In this document: positions 55,201 through 64,000 of the stretch, piece after piece
Position numbering within the stretch: the first letter of the stretch is position 1
Layout: each line of letters opens with the position of its first letter
Source: Dysidea avara
Taxonomy: Eukaryota > Porifera > Demospongiae > Dictyoceratida > Dysideidae
Reading direction: 5' to 3'
Length of the DNA stretch: 64,000 nucleotides
NCBI RefSeq assembly: GCF_963678975.1
Contig: NC_089277.1
Span: 18,056,757 to 18,120,756 of the forward strand
Made by a program: the position numbers and the translations under genes
Notes under the pieces: model-generated
What the model was told of the DNA's origin: nothing
The model's database searches: none
The model's input: only the letters and a program-made list of their open reading frames with translations

Positions 55201-58200
55201 AGTATGTGAACCTGGTAATGAATATTCTGGAATTGTCGTGCATTTTACGTATGCACAGTCTACATTAGTATCGGTTGTGATCAAGTGAAAGCCGATTAAT
55301 CGGCTGGTGGCCAATATCGGCCCGGTTCCGATTGTCTAACCGATTATTGGTGCAACACTAACTATTTGTATATTCTTTGGATGTTACAAAACTCTCATGA
55401 CCAAAATTAAACTTTCCTTTAAAGAATGAAACCTTGTTGGTCTAAATAAGATGAGACTTCACCTTGGAAATGGCTACCCAACTGCAAGAGTTTTAACCTT
55501 ATTCCATTTAAAGCTCCCTCAGTAACGACCAACATGAACATGTGCTTGTATGTTTACCTGGAAGCCTGATATACTGTACACAAGTATAGAGATCACTACA
55601 AACAAAGTAGCTTTATGTACATGCTGGGTAAACAAACACCACAGCAGAGAGCATTCCAACAGATGTCTCAACCACACAAGATTAATTCCTTGTAGTATGG
55701 TAAAGCAAATGTGTAAACACACTGAAGAAAACACCAAGGAGGGTACAACAGTTCTGTTGTAGTACTCCTTGTTGATACAATTTGAAAATTAAGAAAAGTT
55801 CAATATAATCTAATAGTGGTATCCTACCTTCCCACCATCACATTATTTGAGGTCAACTTTACTAAAGATTTATACTACAAACGCATGTAATAATTATGGC
55901 ACCTAATAGCTTTCTTCCTACCACAGAATGAGGCATAGACAACACTCATGTCATGCCCATCCTTCTTTAACAAGAGACCAAGGTACAGAAGACAAACTAA
56001 AATCCATCACAACAAAGCTATCATTGTTTGGGTCAAGTTTCATAGTAATATGCTCAGCTGTGAGATACCTGCTCTATCAACACCACTTGTATAAATGATA
56101 GTGTTATGATTATCACATAAGCTATCCTAGTGTGTATAAGGTATGTGTAAATCATTACTACACATGGGGATATCTTACTATGATAGACAGTACACGTACC
56201 TTGCTCTTCAAGAATGAAATTGCTTTGTCGAAGTGTTTCTATTTCTTCCTATAAGAAGACACAAAGAATATGCATTAAAATATGTCGTTTCGCCTGTGCA
56301 AGTGTGTGTGTGTGTGTGTGTTGCACAAGTTATGATCCATACACGACCACAAAAGGATATCACCCGACAGCACAGAACTCACCTCATGTTGTTGGTTCTT
56401 AATTTTCATCTCCTTAATAAAATCCGACGCCTTATTCAGTATCAGAGCCCGAGATATCTACATACACACCAACACAACACCATGTGACATAGCCACTACA
56501 AGTACACCACGTCACCTTCTCTCCAGCCACTGCTGGGACCACATCACGTAGCAGACTGAAGCTGTCCTTAATATGGTCCCTACGTTTCCTCTCCAACTCA
56601 TTGTGGTGATAACGTTTTGATACCCCCATCTAAAAAAAAGAGCACATCAATGACTGAACAGTCTACAGTAGAACCACTTTCTTCAGAACCAAGTGATTTT
56701 TGTTGTAAGTTTGCTGTAATATAGGGATATTCCACACTCAGAGGTTTAAAAAGTATGGGCCAGAACTGTTGGAATCAAAGCTTGTTCAAGGTTTTTTCTA
56801 TGTGACAAAGTTTGGTAAGAGAGGTTCCATATGTCTATGCCAGTCACCAATATTTTCTGAGTCGAATTATGCAGGTGGGTAGAACATCACCAGTCCACTT
56901 TACGCAGGAGACCTCTTCACAAGAAGTCTCACTAGAGATACAAGTGTAGTTATTGGTATAAAAATTGTCACTAGATTAATAGAAAAAGTCTACCGTACCG
57001 TGCCAGATGTCAGAAAGTTAGGTGTTTGCCTTAAACTGTATCAAATTTCTCTGTTCTAATTTTTGATGCGTCTCTGCCTAGTCAAAAGGCCTAGTTCTAC
57101 TCTATCATTACTATGATTGTGATACCTAATAAAGGCCAATAAGATCACATTTCTTTCACTATAACAACAAAATTGGTGGCTCAGATGGGATTGCTTTGAA
57201 TCAAGTTTTGAGTGCAATAGCTGGTTCTCTTAGTGTGTCAAGTAATTCAGTGAATTTGACTGACCATGTAACTACAATGAAACTTCACATAATGGTATCT
57301 TTTAGAAAAGACCACCTGACCATGTCAAGTAGGTCTTTAAAAAGTATGCTTTATGGTTAAAATTGAAACCTGTGCATTAAGGACACTATAATAGGGACCA
57401 ACCAAAAGCGTCCTAATTTTCCATGCCTGTTTATGTGTTAAAGAATACTTTAGGAACATTTCCAAGGTCCAGATTATGCAGGTGTCCACATTTCAAGTGT
57501 CCTGATTAACAGGTTCCACTGTACTATAAGACCACTACCCACCTAACACAATTACCAGGTTTTTTTGATATACTACATACAACCCGTGCATGTGGTTTAC
57601 CCATGAAAAAACCAATGGAAAACTATACTGCATATATGTAGCTATAAGGTAACATATATACACCAGGTTTCCTGTCGAGTGCAAGCCCAGCACAATTACA
57701 GCCAGGGCTGCAACAGACCATCAAGTTACACAATGTCAGCTTTACTGCTACATAGAATTGTGACTACAGTAGGCATTCGTTGGTAACCTGGCATTTATTC
57801 AAAACCTGAAATTTATCAACCCCCCCCCCAAACTAAACGGGACCAGACATTTATACCGGACCAGAGACAATATGGCATTCGTGTTCACATTAAAATTGTA
57901 TTGAAAAGAGTAGTATCATAGATGCAACTAGTCGTCATATTTTTTAAAAAGTATCTATAGTTAATATCTAAACAAGGCACAACGCTAGAACACAAAATCA
58001 ATAGAAATGAGACTATATCTATGATCAATGGATAAATGATCACTAAAGATGTTGTAGAGATATAAAGTTGTTCTTTACACATAACAGGAGAAATGTCTAT
58101 TACAATACTGGAAAACATACTAATTGTGGGAATCATGCAGCATGCACTTTCCAACAGTTTCCATCAATTTAACAACATTGGTTTTCAAAATATTTTTCCT

Positions 58201-59716
58201 TTGTGAAGATAATGGTATGTCATAATGGGTTGTGGCTTTTTGGGCTGCATAAATTTGCATAAAGTCTACCATCGTTTATACAACAGACCACATCACTACA
58301 AATAGTATCAGTGTTGTGTAGATGTATTTTTAAAACTTATACAACTCTTTGATCTGTTTGAACACCACAAAAGTTGATTAATGAATGAGGCAGACATGGA
58401 TTAAAATGTTAAAGCATTGTCAATTAGTTTAGGACATCCACAAATGAACTTAAACTATCATTCAGACAGAGAAGGGTACTTCTACTTGTCTCTCCTCAAA
58501 TAACAAAACCTTCTCTATAAGCTGTGGCATTTCATTTGCACATATATCAGAAGTGTTATCCCCTTAGGGATCTGCACGAAGGCTAGAACATATATATATA
58601 CAACTCTCAAGATCATATGGGAACCCATAACACATATTATAGTGTCTAAACTATCGGACAATAGCTTATGTTTAGTATTAAAACACACAGGCAATAAAGG
58701 ACGTTATTGATAACAGTTTAGAAGATAAACAATGCCACATCTAACAGGGACTACCACTCAAATTGTACAATGTTTCCAACATGTCATTTACATTTGAGGC
58801 AAAAACATAGACAAATTCACACCACATTAAAAGAAGTAATAAATCGCACAATGCTAACCTATTTTCAGAAATCTGTTAATGTGGACACTCAAAATAGATA
58901 CTTGTGTAATCAAGATGCTTTTTAAAGCCTAAAGGCAGCCTGCACTACACAAACTCAGACACTCACGGTTGGTCGCTAGGACCAGCTTACTGAACATCAG
59001 CACATAGGCAATCGTGTAGCAATTTTCAAAACAACATTGCACTGCTCATGTACAATTAGTAGGGGACCAACTAGTGCACACAACCAAGTTAGTTCAAAGG
59101 GTATGTTAACAGTAATTCACTTTCCAAACTACATAGCAACATAATGCCTTTATGAACACTCATTATGGGGATAATGAATGGTGACTTCCTGATAACAAAA
59201 CATTTAAGACAAGAATGTTAATGCCTCTACCATACAAACACCAACTCCACCAATGCTACAGAATCTCAACACATTTCATTCAGGTCCAACAACTTCATCT
59301 ACCAAACATGGCAATAGCACTTGTAACTTGATATAACAAAAACAGAACAAACCTAGTTGCCTTCCATAATCTATTAACGCTTCTAATATTTTATTAGAGC
59401 AAGTAAGGCGAGAAATGCCAACTGTGCAATACTAGAATTGACCACATGGCTAAATGCCATTGCAATTGCCTTAAATCTCCTAATTTATTGTTAGGCATTG
59501 AAGAGTTGAAAAGGCTAAGCACAGAAGTTTAACTAAAATAATGTGGTAATAATAACTATACGAAAAGGAGAAAAAAGACAACTCCTGAGTGATTCGATCC
59601 GCAGGCCGATGGGACAATGCAACATTACGCACCGGTACCCTGCGTATTCTTACCCGCCCATTCACCTCATCATCGCCATCTGTTTCTATGTCAATATCCC
59701 TGTCGTCTTCAACCAT
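49220..59716 (-). CDS. MAX: MAX-like bHLH-leucine zipper protein with long C-terminal extension
   Basis: MAX is the obligate dimer partner of MYC, MXD/MNT and MGA and binds CACGTG E-boxes in the nucleus. Five exons with matched phases are seen: 59654-59716, 56516-56629, 56383-56457, 56200-56248 and 49220-50685. Exon 1 ([17 protein letters not shown]) resembles the acidic MAX N-terminus. Exon 2 carries the basic region [20 protein letters not shown], with the E-box contact residues H30, E34 and R38, and helix 1. Exon 3 ([14 protein letters not shown]) is helix 2, and exon 4 ([13 protein letters not shown]) starts the zipper, which continues in exon 5 ([10 protein letters not shown]). Exon 5 then adds about 470 residues: a conserved-looking [20 protein letters not shown] block, poly-Asp/Ser, and Q/T/P/A-rich low complexity. 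It ends [11 protein letters not shown], like the KKLRMEAS nuclear signal of vertebrate MAX. Total is about 588 residues against 160 in human MAX. Joining exon 5 across the 5.5-kb intron is inferred from phase and zipper continuity. Confidence 0.85.
51550..52507 (+). repeat. 18-bp minisatellite in the MAX intron
   Basis: About 50 units of the type GGACTATTACCACTCACC, arranged in part as a 36-bp higher-order repeat alternating with GGATTATTACTACTCACT. Because 18 is divisible by three, several frames stay open (NSPVSG on one strand, THRTIT on the other). It lies wholly inside the intron 50686-56199, so the ORFs are not genes. Confidence 0.95.
52588..52951. mobile_element. MITE with AGGGTTGGGCGATAT ends
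   Basis: The left end AAGGTTGGGCAATATAACAA and the right end TTAATATCGCCCAACCCT are inverted. The interior is rich in ATATCGTGATATAT palindromes. It lies in the MAX intron. Confidence 0.65.
53567..55360. mobile_element. hAT transposon, 1.8 kb, exact 8-bp duplication
   Basis: ACTATTTG lies at 53559-53566 and 55361-55368. The ends TAGTGTTGCACC and GGTGCAACACTA are perfect inverted repeats. The minus strand carries a decayed hAT transposase. The BED zinc finger and N-terminal half are deleted, so the element is non-autonomous. It sits inside the large MAX intron. Confidence 0.95.
54035..55314 (-). pseudogene. hAT transposase remnant
   Basis: Minus-strand blocks in order: [54 protein letters not shown], then after a frameshift [33 protein letters not shown], and in another frame [20 protein letters not shown]. 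These are the RNase-H-like core ([14 protein letters not shown]), the 'D..TRWNST' motif and the C-terminal dimerisation domain with '[13 protein letters not shown]'. At least two frame changes inactivate it. Confidence 0.9.
55369..56199. other. MAX intron 4, upstream part
   Basis: No exon or clear element is seen between the hAT element and exon 4. A short TG run at 56304-56322 lies just beyond, in intron 3. Confidence 0.35.
57275..57521. mobile_element. CAGTGGAACCT-type MITE in MAX intron 1
   Basis: TA (57273-57274 and 57522-57523) flanks CAATGAAACTTCACATAATG at the left and GATTAACAGGTTCCACTG at the right, inverted repeats of the pogo/Tigger kind. It includes a GACCACCTGACCATGTCAAG block related to the repeats at 560-703. 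Confidence 0.75.
57522..59653. other. MAX intron 1, remaining part
   Basis: No exon, clear repeat border or conserved block was recognised, apart from a short poly-C run near 57821. Confidence 0.35.
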
Positions 59717-60081
59717 CTTGCGTCTCCTGAAAACGGCCTCATTTGAAATTGATACTCAACAAAGGCTGTCATATACGAGGTACCTCTTTGAATCAGTGGT
59801 GTCAAAATTCCCTCCCTCTGAAAAGTTGACGGGCGCTTCCCAAACTGCTCTCTCCTTTCGCGCCGTTAGAAATGTAACTGACTAGAGTATGATTTAAGTA
59901 CAACAATCCGACTAAAGAAGAGATATTCCGCTAGTCTTCCAGGACACCCATCTTTTCAACAATCACGTGTCGCCACATGGGCATAAAACGTGACACTAAA
60001 TTACCGCGTTTCCGTATATTTTAGTAGATTAATACGAAACTAACTGATTGGGGGAATATGTGTGTGTTACTGTACAAATGA
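59717..60081. promoter_or_regulatory. MAX upstream region with CACGTG E-box
   Basis: A 365-bp spacer between the MAX ATG (59716, minus) and the stop codon of the neighbouring minus-strand gene (60082). It contains a perfect E-box CACGTG at 59964-59969, about 250 bp upstream of the ATG, and is CpG-richer than its surroundings. CACGTG is the MAX-dimer recognition sequence, so autoregulation is conceivable. No TATA box was assigned. Confidence 0.5.
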
Positions 60082-62791
60082 CTATTGTTCGCCTTCATCA
60101 CACGAGGCGAAATGTAATGTCCCAAAATTTTCTTTATATCCTTCTATTCTAACTACTGTCCATTCTTCTTTCAAGGCGTGCTCCAACTCCTTAGTGCTTT
60201 TTGTGAATGGATCGGCAGGTTCAAGGATTTCTGCATGGCAGACTAATTCTTCGTCGATGTCTGTTACCACTTCAATGTCTTTAGCATCTACTACCGGTAT
60301 CACTCCAGCAGAGAATTTCTCCTTACAATCTGTAGATTAATACACAACATAAGGCACACTGGTGATTATGTACAGAGGTCCCACTATAATAGACAGTCAG
60401 GCAGACGTTGTGTGTTGCATGCAGGACCCAGCATATGTTTTGTACAGCCCATTTGCTATCCACAACTTCACATGTGTGGCACACAAAATGACACACAAAT
60501 AGTAGTAGTACCTCTACAATGGCACATTGCCATTCTGTCATTTCTGTTCACACTGTCACGTCGTGGCACCACAAAAACAATGTCCACATTAGAGAGGCAC
60601 CTGACAGTAATACACTTTTACAGAAAGGACTTACTGATTCAAGTTGTCTTATTTCATGAGGTCACAATGTAAAAAACAAATATGTACTGTACATATGAAG
60701 CATTTGCTGCTAACATTTGTTGTTAAGACCTCAAAAACTAAAATACATATTCAGATAAGGTTTGATGGTGTAAGTAATTATTTACGTATCCTCCTTCTGG
60801 GAAATGTACATATAGACACAAAGAGGCATACAATTGTGTCATTTGATATTGTGTCATTATTGTGTTATCTAATACACATACCATTGCTGGATAGACACCT
60901 CTGCAATGATATCAGTAATTGTACATGGCAAATAGCTAACTAAACCGTACACAATAATGGGGGTAGTGATAGTTCATTGGTTTATCAGGGAGCTTTGTGA
61001 TCCAAACAGCAGCAACTGTTGTTATTACTGAATGTATTAGTGAAGTCAACACAACATGTGTATATTCTATGTCATTTCTAGGAAAGGAGTAAAACAATTT
61101 CTTCTCAGGTGATGAACCTGGCCACAAATATTCTTGCTTCTACATTAGTGGTCAAACCACCACTAAAAATATATATATCACTCTTTAATTGTGGAACTGT
61201 GTATAATAAATTCTAAAAAATCTATACACAATGACCTTTCAGTCACACACTTGGCAGTGAAAATTTTTAAACCCAAATTGTTTTCGTAAAAGTGTGTGTG
61301 TGTGTGTACCTATCTACCTATCTATGTTTGTCCGTACGCACCCACGTGAGCAAAATCGTTTAATAACAGTAAAAGCAGCTTTTACGTAAGAAGTAAAAGT
61401 GAAATGAAGTCTGTATTAAACTTCTGCACAGGTGAACTTTGCTCTGAGGTGGTTTCTTTTTGGCAGACTGAAATACGGGTGTGGTGACTTTCCTCAGACT
61501 ACCTTCCCCGTGAGGTTTTCAGGCATTTAGCAACTGAAAAACAACCGTGCAAGCCTCATACACTACCAGGAATAGCCTATCGCTTCGAGTTGAAAGGGGG
61601 CGCATCCCTTACGTACGCGAACGAAAATGAAGAGCAGCTTTGAGGCTTTGTTGAGAGAATTTGTGGGAAAAAACATGTTAGCCACACTATAAAACAGTTT
61701 AGAAGATAGTTTTGTACGTAATATGTTGGTAAAAGCGGTTTGTCTTCCTTAGCAGTGCATAGCAACGTAATTGAACGAATTACGAATATTTCATGAATTA
61801 CAAAATACGAGAATTAGCTAATATTATTGCACAACCCAAAATTACCCTATTGTAAAGTAGTAATACATAGTTGGTTAATTCATAGTAGTATATACTGTCT
61901 ATAGTTAATTCCAGATGAGTTAGCTAGCTGCATGGCGCCTGGTTTTTAGAAGTAGCACAACATCAACTTGTTTCAATAGCACACAATGACATCATACAAT
62001 GCTTATCTATTTAAAAAAAACTTTACTTGCACTTATTGCAATAGCTGTTGCAAAATTGTTTTGTACAGTATTTCACCAAAATACTTGTCTACAGGACATA
62101 CAAGAAGTGAGGCAACAGGGAACTTAATTGACATGGTCACTATACTGAGGTGGTCGTATTAATGCATGCTTTAGTTACACTGCATGTTTGTGACATGGTT
62201 GTGTAAGGAGGCAGAGACTTCACTTGCAGTACAAAGGGATTCATATATACATGGACACAAACACACCACATGTACACATATAAAGCACACACGTAAACAC
62301 GACACAGAAAAACCTCCATTAGCCATGTAAACTACATAGCTTTCTATTGCTCAGAGTCAGTAATAAATGGGTCAGCACAGGAAAATCCTCCTGGGGTAGG
62401 ACTAGTAACCTGCAGGAGGCTGTACCATGTCTCATAGGTAAAGATGTGGGCACCCAAAGTCCTTCACCCACCATAGCCAATTGGCATTTCCTTAATACCA
62501 GGTACTCATTGATGTTACCGCTAGATGGGCTGCTTCCCCAGTTGACACCAGGTCACAACAGGGTCAATTAAGCATGCACACACAGACACACACAGACACA
62601 CACATACTACACTGCACACACATGCTACACTACACACACATGCTCACATTTTGATATTTCCATTAGAATATTGGATGGTGTTACTACCTTCAACTCCCTG
62701 GGGGCATCGCCTACTTGTAACAACAAAAAATTCCCATCATCCATCTTCTTCAGCTCTACCTCCAACCCCTCAATAATAGCTCCACCACCAT
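60082..62791 (-). CDS. Unrecognised gene, last two exons
   Basis: Two minus-strand exons, 62648-62791 and 60082-60329, have good splice signals (TGTTCAG and ATCTACAG acceptors, GTGAGC donor) and compatible phase. Together they give about 130 C-terminal residues ending SCDEGEQ and TAG. The sequence is charged and globular-looking: GGAIIEGLEVELKKMDD, NFLLLQVGDAPRELKVVTP, IPVVDAKDIEVVTDIDEEL, EILEPADPFTKSTKELEHAL and EEWTVVRIEGYKENFG. There is no transmembrane segment or low complexity. I do not recognise the family. Upstream exons must lie right of 62791, possibly beyond the window. Its stop is only 365 bp from the MAX start, so the two genes are arranged head to tail. Confidence 0.65.
60373..60669. 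mobile_element. CAGAGGTCCCACT-type MITE
   Basis: TA (60371-60372 and 60670-60671) flanks CAGAGGTCCCACTATAATAG and the right end TTATTTCATGAGGTCACAATG (imperfect inverted repeats). It lies in the intron of the unrecognised gene. Confidence 0.6.
61294..61320 (+). repeat. (GT)n and CTAT microsatellite
   Basis: A short GTGTGT run followed by ACCTATCTACCTATCTAT. Confidence 0.7.
61321..62577. other. Intron of the unrecognised gene, rightmost part
   Basis: No exon recognised. One copy of the TTGACATGGTCACTATA..GAGGTGGTCGTATTAATG repeat lies at about 62127-62163, related to 560-703. Confidence 0.4.
62578..62645 (+). repeat. CACACA-rich microsatellite next to an exon
   Basis: Degenerate CACACAGACA/CACATGCTACA units that end at the GTGAGC donor side of exon 62648-62791. 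Confidence 0.8.
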
Positions 62792-63269
62792 CTGAACACA
62801 ACACATATGTACAGTACACACAGTACAATTCTACTGCAATTGTTACTGTACGAATTAGTACACACACTTAGTTAACTTGCTTTATGAGTCACGTAATATG
62901 TGTAGCAGTAGAGAGATACTAGGCCTTAGTGGCAACTACGAACAGAAGGTATAGCAAATGCATCACTTTAGTGTTGCATTCATGAATTGAAATGATTTTC
63001 AAGTGGACACTAGAGTGAAGTGAAACTTCAAATAAACCATAAAAACACCTTTGCAAAAACAAAAGATTTTGGTCCTATAGAATAACTTTTAACCTCTGAA
63101 TAGGGACAACCTCAAAATTGTAGCAAAAATTCTTGGTGCCTATACATAATTTAAAAGATACCAGTGTAAAGCCTTTAGCAATTGAGTACTTCATAAACAC
63201 CTGCTACCGACACATGGTATATGTACATGTACGAGTTGAGCAGAGCTCTGAGTAAGCAGTTAAAAAGAA
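62792..63269. other. No gene seen
   Basis: Presumed intron upstream of exon 62648-62791. No further exon recognised. Confidence 0.3.
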
Positions 63270-63763
63270 AAGGGGATTTTCTTCTGAAGAGAAATGGCAT
63301 TTTAATCAACAGAATTTGGTAAAGATGTAACTTGTTACATACTACTTCTATGCATTTAATATGTAATAATCTAGTTACAGTCCTCAAAGTAAAATGTAAT
63401 ATGTAACTCATTGTGTCTTTTTTTGGGAGTAATATGTAACTATAAAATTTGCTCGCTATACAAGCTGTACCATTCAAGTTCCCAGCCTACAGACACACGG
63501 TTTTCAGCCAAACATACCTTTGTTGTAGTAACTCAAGGGCACTCCCCATACACTATCACTCTTCGTAAGGCTGTCCAGTGCTGTCAGGACCCAAAATGCA
63601 ATCAATCACGTGCTGGATACAGTGCACATTAAAAAGAAGTAATGCATTGCAATTTTTGGGTGCAATATCTGTTATATATTACCTGTAGCTTAGCTATGTA
63701 ATGCGCTATATTAGTCGTCACTGCAAAAGTAATACTATTATATAATGCGCTACCCCAACTCTG
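63270..63763. mobile_element. Remnant of an AGTTGGGGTA-ended MITE
   Basis: The right end GCGCTACCCCAACTCTG at 63747-63763 matches the terminus of 30997-31515. The interior has TAATATGTAAC repeats. The left border is not clear. Confidence 0.5.
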
Positions 63764-64000
63764 TTAGCCAATCAGATGATTAGTGGTGACAGTAAACGAG
63801 ACAAGAGCAGACATGTGCAGTTTGGTCCTCATCTTGCATATGTAAATTGCAGATCCAGAACTTGCTAGCTATGCCACTGGCCAAAACACCCTATTACAAG
63901 TTTTACACTTTAATGGCTTCCATATGGTAAACATTTTGGTCGGTGATGATTAATATCAAGAGTATATAATAGAAACCAAGAGTATCAAGCAGGTGTATTA

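Noticed and set aside
62347-62571. 74-residue ORF as a gene
   Set aside because: It lies in the intron of the minus-strand gene with no splice or motif support; likely a repeat remnant.

Overview
This is an AT-rich, intron-containing nuclear genome segment from an animal. It has GT-AG introns, animal spliceosome (SART1) and Max-type transcription factor genes, and a dense load of nested DNA transposons, MITEs and LINE fragments. A non-bilaterian such as a demosponge is my best guess, from the mixture of hAT, pogo, Tc1/mariner and CR1/L2-like elements and the expanded F-box family. The sequence alone does not prove the phylum.

Layout. 1-5100: a possible first exon of a leftward gene (142-185), then repeats and two MITEs. 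5123-12529: the 3' eleven exons of SART1 (plus strand), with a 20-bp minisatellite and several MITEs in its introns. An unrecognised three-exon small ORF (10859-11215, minus) lies in the last intron. 12530-16790: MITE-rich intergenic DNA. 16791-18183: F-box/LRR pseudogene. 18594-20060: CR1/Jockey-like LINE. 20740-21123: near-perfect foldback element with a 9-bp target duplication. 21247-23130: intact F-box/LRR gene 1, with a pogo-like element carrying a PHD finger (23170-25269) 40 bp upstream of its ATG. 25290-29480: LINE interrupted by a hAT-like element. 29500-33100: MITEs. 33139-35037: intact F-box/LRR gene 2. 35180-39600: decayed reverse-transcriptase fragments and foldbacks. 40034-43311: a Tc1/mariner-like family, including a 2.9-kb element that holds a decayed transposase and a second decayed gene with an internal inverted segment. 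43578-45532: an inverted-repeat element with MITEs in one arm and a LINE tail in the other. 45656-47485: intact F-box/LRR gene 3, followed by a wrecked copy (48296-48840). 49220-59716: a MAX-like bHLH-zipper gene (minus) whose predicted protein is about 588 residues because of a long Q/T/P/S-rich insertion. Its introns hold an 18-bp minisatellite, a hAT element and MITEs. 60082-62791: the last two exons of an unrecognised gene on the minus strand.

How the genes relate. SART1 acts in tri-snRNP assembly, MAX in E-box transcription control, and the three intronless F-box/LRR genes probably encode SCF ubiquitin-ligase substrate receptors from one local family with birth and death of copies. There is no operon-like organisation. 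The other main theme is transposon nesting: several insertions can be dated relative to one another from target-site duplications and from an empty-site comparison inside an inverted repeat.
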